A stretch of DNA of 64,000 nucleotides, taken from assembly GCF_001723175.1 (NCBI RefSeq), contig NC_064656.1, positions 806,001 through 870,000 of the forward strand, given 5' to 3'. The position numbers were made by a program, and so were the translations under genes. Numbering within the stretch: position 1 is the first letter of the stretch; every line of letters starts with the position of its first letter. Below, piece after piece: positions 12,412 to 24,476 of the stretch. This DNA comes from Penicillium oxalicum (taxonomy: Eukaryota > Ascomycota > Eurotiomycetes > Eurotiales > Aspergillaceae). The notes beneath the pieces were generated by a model. It ran no database searches and had not been told where the DNA came from. It saw only the letters and a list, made by a program, of their open reading frames with translations.

Positions 12412-15400
12412 TCAATCTCCCGCTCCAGCATCACATTCGTCACCCAAAAACTTCATGAGATGGTCATAGGCAGAGGGTTTCACGTCGCCTTCGCCTTCAA
12501 TCATATCCAAGTCCCCGTCATCTTCATCGTAGGGGCCAGCGGAGTCTTTTGAAGAAGATTCCACAACATGATTCTCAGGCTTGATTGATCCCAAAAGGCC
12601 ATTGCCCGCACTGTGCTCAGTCTCGTTCGTACTGGCGAAATCTCGGAATGGTTCTGTGCTCGACGCTACAGTATCGGATTTCTCGACAATATCGCTTTCG
12701 AAGAGCGCAGCCTCGCCAAGATCATTCATTTGATGTTGACCTGAGGGTTCTGGCCGGGTCCCAGAAGCTGAAGCTGGCCTAGAGATGCCCGCCCCGAGAG
12801 CAGTGATAGCGTCTGCTACATGTTCCTGACCAACGATATTCATGACTTCAGCGTGGGTGTACATCTTGGACTGGGTTTTACGAGCATCCGAGGCATGTGC
12901 TTCTGCCACTGCGGTTTGTAACTCGTGGCCAGAGCTTTGAGCCACTCTGCACAGTACGCTATCGAAAATCCATGGGAAACTAATAAGAGGGAGTCGACTG
13001 ATCTCGGTTTCCACTTCATCTGGTAATTTTTCGAGCTCGTCCTGGTCATCATACGAATCCTCTCCTTTTAGGGTCGCCAGCGCTCCCTGCACTTGTTGGT
13101 GAGTGATGCGGTACATTGCGACCGCTAGTGGCGCAACATGCCCGAAATCTCGCTGGCCACCCAGAAATTTGTAGCCTCGCGCCTGAATACCCACCCGAAG
13201 ACCACTGACAACCTTGCCCAAATCTTCGTGGAGCCTGAAGTCCCTGCACATCGAGTTGTGGCTGAGAACGAACGTGGACCAGACTTCGAACTCTGTTCGA
13301 ATCCCGTACTGGGCCATGACTCGACGCATGGAAGTATCATAGTCCACCTTCAATTCGCTGGCATATTGCTCGAAGGGTCTACTTGCCTCTACCAGGCTGC
13401 AGTCAAGGATTCGAGAATCAAAAGGCTTGGTCAAGTTTGGCGAGAAGTCATCTGTCTTGACTGCGTCATACAATTGCCCCAGGATTTTGTTCGAATGGTA
13501 CGTCCTCCGATTTTTCTTGTTCATGAAATGAGGCCAGACCCGCGGCTCCAGGGCTCGTTCCATGACAGCAGGTATGCCGGTCTTGTTGTAGTCCACGGCA
13601 TCAGAGTGTAGTTGTGCAAGGCGAATGCATTTAGGCTCATAGACTCCGTTAGCCAGATAATCTGCGTGGGCCATGTGAGCGTGTGCAATTCGTGGTAAGC
13701 TGTCATTCTTCATATACGTGACGTAAAACGAGGTGATATCGCCAATCGTCACATCTCGGCCCAAATCAGGCACTTTCCGCGGAGCATATGTCAAAGGCTT
13801 GGCAAACCACTGCTGTGGAATAAGTTCTGGATCCCAAATCACCAGATAGTCATCACCGTCAAGATCGCCACCGGAGCACATGCTTGTGACATCCCTGTCG
13901 CCGGTTTGCGGGAACACAATCACATCGATGAGATGTCTGAGTGCTTTGCAATCCACAGCGCGTACTACGCGGACATCTCCCGGATGAAGCGATGGGTTTC
14001 GTGCGACAATACATAAGCCCTGGATGACTCTGGGCGGAACACCCTCCTCCAAGCTGCTGACCTGAACGAAGATTTCCGGCAGGGCAGCAAGCTTCTCGTT
14101 TTCTGACATGATTCTGCCAGTTTCTCTGCGCTCAAAATATCCGTCGAGAGATCGAGTCTCATCTAGCACACCAAGAAGCGATGCACCCTGTTCGACTAGG
14201 ATCTTGGCCTTTTCTTTGAGATATTTTTGGTGCCACGACTTCCAAAGAGCAAGCATGGAGCAGACAAAAGGCTCGCTGGTCCCCCGAAATCCCGCGGAAA
14301 CCATCTGTGCCATTGCGAGCGTCACCCGATTGGGATCGATGAATCTCCGAAGCAATTTTGTAGCTTCATCATCACTATGCATCGCATAATCGATACTTTG
14401 AAGCATTGCATTCAATCTGTCATGGAACACTCGGCCCCTCACCCCAAGCGCCGAGAGGACCAAGATCAATTGGCGATTGAGCGTTGCAGCAGAGAGCTGT
14501 GACCACCGGATAATTTCCAGACGCCTGTGCTCTGCCTCAAACTTGATCTGGCTCGGACGGATGTGGACGTCACTCACAATAGGGTCCGCAGAGACGGTCA
14601 ACATTCCCTTGCATCCACCCAAGCGAAATTGGTACGCAGATGGAGGCTGACCATATGGATCAGAGATACCCATCTCCGCCGAGATGACTCTTGTTGTGAA
14701 TTTTGAAATCTTGCCAATACCATCCGAGAAACAGTATCCATTGCGGATGATATCTGGAATTCGCTTGACCGTGACATTACAGCCAGCAAGAGCGCGGGTG
14801 GTCGAGAAACACTGACCGAGTCGAGCAGCGTACTTCGCAACGTGACGAATGTGATGAAATTGGCCCATCCATGCCCGAATGTGAGAGGCCGTGAGATTGG
14901 GAGTCGGAGCAAAAAAGTATGCTCCGTGTTCACGGAACTGAGAGTTTCCAAAAGCAAGAAACTCGTACCGTCGATCACCGATAGTAATGCCATTTGTGAG
15001 CGCTCTCTTGATTCGAGCAAACACCTCATCATTGGAGTTGAAGTTTGTAGAATAAATACGACTGCGCGGCTGCTCGTCGGTGAACCGAATCCGCAGAAAG
15101 CGATCAAGATATTCCTGATAGTTACGCGTGACGCGATTTGATGTATCGATAGTCGGCGTGTTATAGTGGACCGTTGTTGGAGTGATCCGCGCAGTGCGCA
15201 TGAAGCAGCAGTACGACGGAATCATCGAATCAGAAACCCCTTCAGGATACCGAATTTTGAAGATCTCCATCGGATCGAGATATTGTTTTTTGTTCGTAGC
15301 AACATGCTCTAATAGTCTCACTGCAGCCACCTCTTCCATGGTCGCAAGACGCTCCACAAATTCTCGCGACATGGTAAATTCGGAGAGGTACCTGTTTGAG

Positions 15401-16726
15401 AGACACACCTCCAGCTGGTAGCGAACGTTGAAAGGTAGATAGATGTAGTCCTGATGTGCCATCTCCTCAAGCATGGAGCGAAACCGGTCTGTTATATTTG
15501 GCAGATCCACCCAGCGCCACACAGACTCCGGCGGCTGTGTTTGGAAAGTGAAATGCTCTCCGTCTTCAACAGAGATATTGTGATCTTTGAGCATTTCGAT
15601 GAGAAGTCCGTAACCCTGCTCAGTGATGGCGGTGGTCGAAAACTTGAAGTGAAGGACATTCCATCTGCCTGAAGGTCAGATCAGTCAGCTGCTCATATTC
15701 CAATTATCGTGGAGTATTGAAATGTCACTTAAATAGCATACCCAAGTCCACGATCTGACCTGATCGTCGGAGGTTCACTGTGGTCAAATTCTCACCAACC
15801 ACATGGGCGATCGATGTTTGCCGTTGCCACAGATCCGCCTCTCGCCAGCTGCTTGGATTGTTAAAGGATGCCATGACATTGGAGGATTGCCGATGACAAG
15901 TTGGAGGTGTGTCCAGAAAGATGACCAGTGAGATCTCCTGTGAGTCGGCATGATTGATCTCCCAGATTCGCGCCAGCTGAAGAAAGGATATCTTCAGCCT
16001 GAAGGCAGACTGCGTGCTCCTTGGTGCAGCACCCAAAACTCCGCTGGGCTCTCGAATAATCGCGTTGAAATATGCAAAGACCGCTTTGGAGCGCACATCG
16101 ACAGCCATGTGTGGGTTCGCATCCATGCTGAATTCTCGCAGGATAGAGACTGTGGATTTGCCAACCGGCACACCAATACTCAGAACCTGGCACGGCAATT
16201 CATGCTATGGTTTTTCCGGGTCAGCAAGAAGATGGAAGTCTGCAAACAATAGGGCGCTACTCACACATTCTCGCGGGTAAAGAACACCTTCTCGGCTTGG
16301 GCTCTTCAGATGCACGCTCCCCTGCGCAGGATCCAGAGCCACTGAAAGCGTTACAAGCCGGCCACCAGGGAGACGTAGAACATAGCATCCAGTCTCCCAG
16401 AAAGCGACTTCCGGTGCTGGCCTGGAAACTCATGTCAGGGCTGCATTCTTGAAAGCATTGTAGAGCGCAAGGAAGGGTTTCAGAACGTACTTGAAGCGGA
16501 CGCGACCGTTTGACCCACGCTCTCCGTGGCGATCATCCCAGATGTCGATTGAGCAAATACTCCCCTCTCTTGAAAAGGCTTCCCATAGAGTCCACGTAGA
16601 CGCCTCTCTAGGAATCCTGTAAATGTTGACTGCGACACTCTCCCATCTTTTCCAGGGCAACCAGAGAGCTTGAGGATGAGGCTGAGCCATGAAAGGATGC
16701 TCACTTGATCCCGAGAGGGGGGACAT
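12412..16726 (-). CDS. RNA-dependent RNA polymerase (RNA silencing type) with N-terminal RRM
   Basis: Minus-strand exons 16491-16726, 16265-16421, 15742-16204 and 12412-15668, giving 1370 residues in one frame. This is a eukaryotic cell-encoded RdRP, the class that makes double-stranded RNA for RNA interference or meiotic silencing (Sad-1/Qde-1/Rrp relatives). The N-terminus (about 15-80) looks like an RRM (SVAVNIYRIP...GSICSIDIW). The catalytic core has YCFSDGIGKIS, QFRLGGCKGMLTV, the RPSQIKF block and the signature CSGGDLDGDDYLVIWDP, with the DLDGDD motif at about 887-892; all three aspartates are present. The tail is acidic and Ser-rich. The start at 16726 is the ATG closest to the RRM; the frame stays open to 16915, so the true start could lie upstream. 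Whether it is the Sad-1 or another paralogue needs a tree. Confidence 0.93.
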
Positions 16727-17469
16727 ACTGATATCTTGAGAGAAGGAAAGGTGGCCTAGGGCCAAGGAAGGGCGAAATGGCAGCTTGGGGGTCTCCAACG
16801 GCCAATGGGCTGAGATATGATGGAGGAGGGATGGCAGATGAAGAATCGAGCTTCGTAAATCGCATCTGCGGGCCACACGTAACGCGTGATATGAAGGACA
16901 AAGCAAAGGCAACACGCTTCTAAAGCCTCAGCTGATGGAGTAGACTTTGAAGCCTGGTCAGCTGGATGACAGGAACTCAGATTTACTGATCTTGGCAAAA
17001 CTGGCAAGAAGGTAATGCTCCTCTCGTTGCAAGGCCTAAGTGTGCTCACTGCTGTGAGCAGGGTCTGTCCTGTATTGTTCGATGCTTCAAGATCATGAGG
17101 TGATTAAGATATCTGTAAATAGAGGGCCTCAAAGGTGAAGTAAGCGTTGGATGAACACAAAGATAGCCGATTCTCAGAGCTGGTGGGCACGGCCGAGAAG
17201 ACTGAAGGAAAGGAAGATGGAACAAAATGGATTTGGATGTATAGCTGGACGCGTGTGAGCTAAGATCTAGTGATCGTGGGTAAACTAATTCGAAATCACC
17301 GGGATGTTCGTCCGTAACGCGACGGCTTTTGACCTAAATCTGTGCTAAACTGGAAGTGAGACCCTAGCGAAAGACTGATCAAAACATATGCGAGATAAGT
17401 ATATGCTTAAAAGTGAATGAACTGACAAAATGCAACAGCGAGCCAGTACTTGATTTATTATAAATGTGA
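16727..17469. other. intergenic, RdRP promoter and 3' region of coiled-coil gene
   Basis: About 740 bases. The first part (to 16915) is open in the RdRP frame and may be its 5' leader or extra N-terminus. Nothing else supported. Confidence 0.55.
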
Positions 17470-20400
17470 CTAGATGCTCCCAGAGAAAGTCGTACTTGCA
17501 GAGAAGAAATCTTTCGGCAACTCTAGCTCCATGTCCAAGTCCAGGTGCTGTAGCCCATTCTCATGTTCAAAATCATCAGATGTCGCAGCTGGTTGACCTG
17601 ACTTCGGCTCGGCAATCATGTTGAAATTAACAGAGTTGTTTCTGTTCGCTTCAACCAAAGCCTGCCGATTCTCCTTCACAGCAGCGAATGCGTTGCTTTC
17701 TGTCGTGGGAGCTTTGGTAGTTGCAATTTGCACCGTTCGAGAAGATGGGCTGCCGCCCCTGAGTCCTTCTAATGTGGGACCCTGAAGGTTCGATGCTAGG
17801 GACTCGAAAGATTCCGCAAGATCTTGTTCATCTTCATCGTCGATCGGAATTGACTTTCCCCGGCTCTGAGAATGGACGACCTCAGTACCAGCTCTGCTGC
17901 GCTGAAGTGAGTCTGTTGGCTTTCCTTCGGAGTTTGAGCTAGTAGAGAAGCCCATAACATTCATCAAGCGGCCGATGTGCTGCTGCGCTTCTGAGAATTC
18001 CCTGGCTTTAGCTGCCCTTTCATCACGGAGAGATTGGACCTGCCATGGTCATTAGTCAGACCGGGGTGTCTTCTTGCTATTTTTGGGTTGTGATGACCTA
18101 CTTTTCTTTCAAGCTGGCGAATGCGCTTCTCCTTTGTCTGTAACTCGTTAGAAGCATTGTTGGCCGCAGTCTGCAACTCTCGCTTGAGTCGACTGATTTC
18201 TTGATGGTGCTGGGCTGCCTGAAGACTTGTTAGTTGACCGATTAACATAATGAATATGCAATTTTTCCCTGGCTGCCCTACATCTGAGCGAAGTATTGCG
18301 ATCTCAGTGACGCTTTCGCGTTTGAAGGCTTCCAATTCTGCCTTTGCCTTGTCTCCCGTTTCTTGCAAAGCTTTACGTAGTTGCTCAATCACTTGAGATT
18401 GGTTCTCCATCTATCAAAAGCTATCAGCACGTTGGTAAAGGAAATTGCATCCAGAGATAGGAAAAATTGCCCAAGTGGCATTGCCAGTGCAAATTGAAAA
18501 GCAGAGCTGACAAACGGAGCACCTACCGCTAGTCGAAGAGTGTGGATTTCCGCATGTTGGTTCCCGCTCTCCTGCAGCAGACGTTCTATCTCCCCTTCCT
18601 TGTGATTGTTCTGTGCCGTTTTTGTTTCCAACAGATTCCCAAAGTTGACAGCCTCATTTTCCAGGTGTTTGATCTTTTCCTCGAAGCTCATCTTTTCCTT
18701 CGATGAATTTTGTCTTGTCTGCTCAAGACTTTCATTGGCGGATTCCAGTTGGCGCAGTGATTCTTGCAATTCTTCCAATAGTTCGTCCTTTTCAGTGGAT
18801 GTGACAATCAACTCGAGTTCGATACTCCGAAGCTTTTCTTTCTCCTCCTGCAGTGCTGTGCTGGAGCGACTCTGTATGCTGTGTAGTTCTTGTCTAGCCA
18901 ATTCCAGTGCTCTCGCCAGCTCCTCTGCGCGTGAATTTGTAGCTCCAGCAAGCTCTTGGTGTTTTGTTAAATCCTTCTGAAGTGCAGCAATTGCTCCTGT
19001 CGCACCCTCTAGTTTGTTGGTCAATTCTGCGTTTTCTTGTTTCAGCTGCTCTACATCTTTTCTGTAGAAATCTCTCTCCTTCTCGATTGATCGAACAGGC
19101 TCCTCGACGTCGTAGCAGCGACGCTCGAGGTCAAAACATATTTCCTCAACCTTTTTGAGAAGGGTAGAGTGCGACATATCTGCGACCTGTAAATAGGTTT
19201 CTGTGATAGCAGCACGCCAGTCTCGAATAACATGCTGCCTTGACGAGAAATCTCTTCGATCGCGCAAAATGAACGATGATCGGAAGGCACTGCGATCAGA
19301 TTGTGAAAAGGCACAACGGGGCTGGCTCAACGACTTGGAAGTCCGTGCCACGAAAGATCTCAAGATCATTGCATCATTACTGTCACCGCCGTGTGATATG
19401 GCTGCTGCAGTGAAGATCTCGAAAAGATCTAGAATGTTTTGGTTCTGCAATCGACTGCAGGCACAATAGCAGACTAGCGAGTCCTGACACTGCTCCCGTG
19501 CTGGCCCCACAGGAAATCTCTCCAAAAGACCAACAACAGCGTGTTTTGTTGAAGCGGAGCCGAGCACAGACTTGACCATGGGCTGAGACAGGCCCGACTT
19601 GAATTCGGACAGAAGAAGGTCCGATATTTGGAGGTTGACCATCGAAGTGATCCCACTGACGTCGCCAGTCAGAGTATCGACAATGAATTGCAGAAGCTCG
19701 TGTGTGACAGATTCATCGTATTCCTACAGCACCATAATCAGTTAAATTCTATCTGGGCTCTCATCGGCAGGTCACTTACTGATAAAGAATGAACTAAGCG
19801 TGAGACCAAATTTCGAGGTAAGGCGGCAAGAATGGTACGACTGTCCGCGGAGACAAGAAGACGAAGCCCCAAATCACCAATCCGAGAGGGCAAAGATTTC
19901 AAACCTGTCAATGAGAGCAAGAAAATCGTTCCCTTTCCATGCCTGATTGTTAACACCATACGGGACTAACAATGAACCAGGCGTCACGGAAAGACACTCA
20001 CCATTATTTGAATCTCTCGCTTCGAATTATCCCTGGAAACCTTTTCACAAAGCTTGGCAATTTTGGATGCGTTTTGAGAAATCCACGATGACTTCACATC
20101 CGGATCAACAGCATCGGCAATACAAACTGCGAGACGGATACTCTCAGCAGCCTGCGACGGCGTAAGGCTATTGCAGTTTGAGGAGCATGCAAGGATCACT
20201 CGCAACACAACTAAATCCAACGTCTTCATGCCTCGCCTCGGGCCAAAAAAATCGTGCGCATTCATCAGCCAGGATTGAATGCCCCTCCCATTGGCTGATT
20301 TGCGCTGTGATGAAGAAATCTCTGCAAACGTTGCCAGACCCAGGAGGTTTCCCATATGGTCGTCAAGATTGCGTAAAGTCTTGGTCAGCTCTGTCTGCAT

Positions 20401-21301
20401 GTTAGACATCACCTCTGTAGGGATCTCATCAAGCAGACTCGGAGATCCCCGAATACCTATCATCAGGGTATGGAGGGGAGCTATCGTCTGTGCTTGAGGA
20501 TTTGCGGCTATAATAGATACCAGTTTTGAGATGAAGCCAGCAAGACGAGCAGGAGGGACAAATCCGGCAGGTAGAGGTGAGGAGAGCAATGCGGTGCATG
20601 CTGCATGGTACTGTGTCTCTCGCTCACAAGATTAATTGACAGCTCAATATGTAATCAAGGTTCACTGGTTCACCGACCTCTGTTTCATTACCAACGACCG
20701 CTTTCTCAAGAAGCGCATCAAGAAGAATCGGTTCTTGACCGATAATGTGATCTCTGAAGATTGACACATGTCCTATGCTTGATCAGCGTCATCTTTCATC
20801 TCGGTGCCTTGCAGGTTTATCCTTACCAAATGCTGTAAGTAGCGGAAGCGCGACACGGGATCGCGCTAGGTTCTCCACAAGCAAAGCTGCAAGAAGCTCT
20901 ACTTGACAGGGCTTTTGCAAAGCCCATGATTGGATGCCAGAGCGAGATGTGTTTTGGACCAGGGTATACAGATTCTAATGGCAGATGTCAATATCGCTCA
21001 TATTTGATATGGGGCGTCTATGATCCAGTCTACCTGAAGGGAGGGAATATAGGGGGCTGTGACAACTCGTTCAACCTCTCGAACCAGTTGAGCGACCTCC
21101 TCTGCCATCATCGTGAGCGGCAGTTCAGTATACTTAGGTCGGAATCTAAATTCCTTCATCCGTCGCCTTCTTGGCACGAACACTCGGGAGAGGTGAGTGA
21201 TTGCGGTTGCCTCGTCAACGGGCGGTGTCCCACTTCGGCCATGTTGACTGCGCAGTCGCACTTCGACTGCATGGGAAACTCGGGCAATCAGGTTGTCCCC
21301 C
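17470..21301 (-). CDS. large helical-repeat plus coiled-coil protein of unknown function; 5' end unresolved
   Basis: Exons traced on the minus strand: about 21034-21301 (5' limit uncertain), 20827-20974, 20678-20772, 20002-20610, about 19780-19965 (5' limit uncertain), 18527-19723, 18282-18410, 18102-18218 and 17470-18039. The product exceeds 1000 residues. The N-terminal half is Leu-rich and helical, like ARM/HEAT arrays (for example SKLVSIIAANPQAQTIAPLH, TILAALPRNLVSRLVHSL). The second half is a long heptad coiled coil (about ERDFYRKDVEQLKQENAEL to TKEKRIRQLERK), followed by an acidic, Ser-rich tail. The layout recalls tethers such as Uso1/p115 or CIP2A, but I do not recognise the family. 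Before 21301 the frame is open to about 21390 without an ATG, so a 5' exon is missing. It is divergent from dld1. Confidence 0.7.
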
Positions 21302-21752
21302 CTACAAAGAAGAATCAAGGGCTGTTTGCTACCTGTTGACAAGTCATGAGTGGGAATGCTGTGTGGTTTGGTGATATTGAATTGAATTCAGCAATAGTCC
21401 GGTTGTCAGTCATAATTGAAAATCAGAACACCATGTGGGGTTCATTTGCGAATCATCGCAAGGGCCTCGTAGCGGTGTCCCACGCTCTCAATGCCTTTCC
21501 TCCCCCACGCAGCGGAATAAACCCCGCACGAGAGGCGTCGCATCTCGGCCGAGCCCCGATGTGGGGATGATTGTTCTGCTTAGTTTCTAGTATGACAAGA
21601 TGCAATGAGATGTCAGACACTCACGCAATTGACTCGCCTAAATTGCGCCTTAGTGCTTAACCGAAGACTCCTTCCTCGCCTTTAAGCTGGCGCGCAGGAT
21701 TTGAACCCTTTCCCCATCAACTCTTTTGGAAAACTCACAATCTCAATTCAGT
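21302..21752. other. intergenic, divergent promoter of coiled-coil gene and dld1
   Basis: About 450 bases that probably also hold the first exon of the minus-strand gene. A short minus-strand reading frame begins at an ATG near 21541, but no in-frame join to the main gene could be shown. Confidence 0.5.
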
Positions 21753-23679
21753 ATGCGACAAGCATTCTTGATCTTGCGAAGAAGGGCAACTGCCCTTGGC
21801 ATCCGCCATTGTCGGGGGTCTGTTGTAAATACTCAATGGCTGTCAAGCCGACTAACTGTCCGGGCCCAGTCAACAGGCCATAAGCACAACTACCAACAGC
21901 GTGACCAGGACGGAAAGCCCGCGGACTCGCAATCTTGGACGGCGGCCAGTCGGATATTCTTGGCTTCCACATTGGCTGCCGGCCTAGGATATGGCTATGC
22001 TTCTTACACACGCGAAGTCCCCAAGACAGCCAAGGGCCCTCGGTATGGGTCTGCACAGGATTTTGAAAAGGTGTGAGCTTTACGGTGAAAGAAAACCAAT
22101 GCCAGCTGTTAATTTTCTGAAACCCAGGCAATTGCAGAGCTGAGACTCAAACTTGGAGATGACGCGGTCAGTACGGACGAAGAAGACCTACAGTATCATG
22201 GGTATTCGGAATGGTCAAGCCTCAATGCTGATCGACTCCCTGTTGCCATCGCCTATCCGACCAGCACCGAGGACGTTTCCGAGATTGCCAAAATCTGCTC
22301 CAAGTATCGAATGCCCATGATCCCCTTCTCTGGCGGCTCAAGCCTAGAAGCCAATTTCTCCGCGCCTCATGGTGGGCTTACCATCGACTTTGCCAAGATG
22401 AACAAAATCTTAGCAATCAATGAGGATGATCTGGATGTCGTTGTTCAGCCATCCATTCGTTGGATGGACTTGAACGAAGAGATCAAGGAAACCGGACTAT
22501 TTTTCCCAGTCGACCCTGGACCACCAGCCATGATTGGGGGTATGGTGGGTACCAATTGCAGTGGCACAAATGCAGTACGCTATGGTACGATGAAAGACTC
22601 GGTTGTCAATTTGACGGTTGTTCTCGCCAACGGCGACATCATCAAGACTCGGAAGAGACCCCGGAAGACATCTGCTGGGTACAATCTAACAGGGCTATTT
22701 GTGGGCTCGGAGGGAACACTGGGTATTGTGACGGAAGCCACGTTGAAGCTGGTCCCCATACCGGAGTTGACCCGGGTGGGAGTTGTTGCATTCCCAACAG
22801 TGCGTGACTGCGCCTCGACCGCCATGCAACTGATCAAAAAGGGCATTCAGGTTCAATGTATGGAGATCATGGATGAGGTTCAGATGGATGTGATCAATCG
22901 TGCAGGTGGAACCGGGAAGACTTGGAAGGTCACGCCTACACTATTCTTCAAGTTCAGCGGAACCACCGCCGGCGTTGCCGATAGCATCAATTTAACCCGG
23001 CAACTTGCCAAGAGCAACGTGAGTGGTTTATTTTGAGGACAGAAGTAAGCCCACAATCAGACTAACTCATGCCGGGATCTAGAATGCAATGGAATTCATG
23101 TTTGCCAAGACCGAACAAGAAGCTCATGATCTATGGTCAGCCCGCAAGCAATCCCTCTGGAGTATGATGGCGTTACGCAAAGAGGGCTCGGAGGTTTGGT
23201 CAACGGACGTGGCCGTGCCACTTTCCAGGTTACCCGACATCATCGAAATTTCAAAGAAGGAGCTCGACTCTCTGGGCATGTTCGCTAGTATTCTGGGACA
23301 TATTGGCGATGGCAATTTCCACGCAAGCATCATGTACGACCGGAAAGACGCTGCGGAACTAGCTCGAGTTGAAAAGGTCGTCTATGATATGGTTGACCGG
23401 GCCCTGGACATGGAAGGCTCTTGCACCGTACGTACCTGAACCCGGGATGGAGCAATAAGCGAGAGAAAGCACTGCTGACTGTGAACTCGACAGGGAGAGC
23501 ATGGAGTGGGTCTGGGGAAGAAGGAATCCCTGAAGAAAGAACTTGGACCGGCTACAATTGGAGTCATGAGAAGTCTGAAGCGCTCTCTTGACCCTCACTG
23601 GCTCTTGAATCCAGGAAAGATCTTCGATTGGGAGGACGAGCACTGGGAATCTTGCAATGGGCACGCAAGGAAAGTTTGA
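21753..23679 (+). CDS. dld1: D-lactate dehydrogenase (cytochrome), mitochondrial
   Basis: Exons 21753-22070, 22128-23018, 23083-23427 and 23494-23679, giving 579 residues. FAD enzyme that oxidises D-lactate to pyruvate and passes electrons to cytochrome c at the inner mitochondrial membrane. The N-terminus is an Arg-rich presequence (MRQAFLILRRRATALGIRH), followed by a membrane segment (SRIFLASTLAAGLGYGYAS), as in the yeast enzyme. The FAD-binding domain shows PMIPFSGGSSLEANFSAP, VDPGPPAMIGGMVGTNCSGTNAVRYGTM and GLFVGSEGTLGIVTEATLK. The C-terminal FAD-oxidase domain shows GHIGDGNFHASIMYD and GEHGVGLGKK. All joins are phase 0 with consensus splice ends. A 2-hydroxyglutarate dehydrogenase relative is possible but the presequence plus anchor favours Dld1. 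Confidence 0.92.
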
Positions 23680-24086
23680 GAGCGATTTATGATTGTGTAC
23701 GTCAGCCAGGTTCTCCAGACAATTGGTAATCCAAGAATCTCTTTCACATGTGGCCTACGCATACACTGTGTTCCCCAGACCCATGCTGTAGAGGCTTTCC
23801 GTGCATATATGCTTAAAATCCGACAAGCTTCTTGGAAAGTTTTGTATTCTGTTCCCCTGAGTCATCTTAGGAGAGATATGTCACTCGGAACAGCGACTAG
23901 CTACTGCATCTCGTGAAATGATACCTTGAGACCCAATCTCACCCTGACATCAGCTTCAGAGTGCAGCCGAGTCAGACCAAACCAGGCTGCAGCCGGGGAT
24001 GAGTCGTCCAACTCCGGTGTTGAAGCAGCCCGACCCACTGGTTAGCTGAAGGCTCCCGCTAGTCTGCCCGCTGCGGGCAAAAGTGA

Positions 24087-24093
24087 TGAGTCA
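24087..24093. promoter_or_regulatory. TGAGTCA, Gcn4/CpcA-type site upstream of hom2
   Basis: TGAGTCA is the known general-amino-acid-control element bound by CpcA/Gcn4. It lies 390 bases upstream of an amino-acid biosynthesis gene. A 7-base motif of this kind is expected about eight times by chance in 64 kb. Confidence 0.4.
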
Positions 24094-24329
24094 GCGCGGG
24101 GCCGCGGACGGTGTCGATTCAGATAATCGGCGCGATATCGCTGAAAGTTCATGTCAGACTTGAAATCTATCTTGCAATCCCATCTCTGACGCAGATTTGA
24201 AGGGTGAGTCTTCCATGGTCTCGGATTCAGAATGCATTGATTCTGTCTTCAACCCCTCCCCCTGCAATCATTCCGCCTTATTGTATTGCCCATGAGCCAG
24301 GAACTGTCATTGCGGGGCAGTCGGCATCT

Positions 24330-24336
24330 TGAGTCA
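24330..24336. promoter_or_regulatory. TGAGTCA, second Gcn4/CpcA-type site, proximal to hom2
   Basis: Second copy, 147 bases upstream of the hom2 ATG, a normal distance for functional CpcA sites in Aspergillus amino-acid genes. Function is inferred. Confidence 0.5.
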
Positions 24337-24476
24337 GACTCGACCTTTAGCAGACAGTCCTCAATGACATCAATGCGCAATATGATTTAAGCTGCGCTGC
24401 CGTAACGGCCGGGTATACTGAATGCAAGTTGACTGTGATCTCGGATGAATAGGACATTTCGCAGAAACCATACGAA

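Larger units (their letters stand above)
23680..24476. other. intergenic, 3' region of dld1 and promoter of hom2
   Basis: About 800 bases with two TGAGTCA sites (separate entries) and a small CCCGC/GCGGG hairpin near 24067. No gene supported. Confidence 0.6.

Noticed and set aside
21680..21700. Minus-strand GGTTCAAATCC, like a tRNA B box, before dld1
   Set aside because: No five-pair T stem, no A box at the right distance and no acceptor stem; it is chance sequence in the dld1 leader.
22460..22807. Open frame inside dld1 in another frame
   Set aside because: Shadow of the dld1 coding region.
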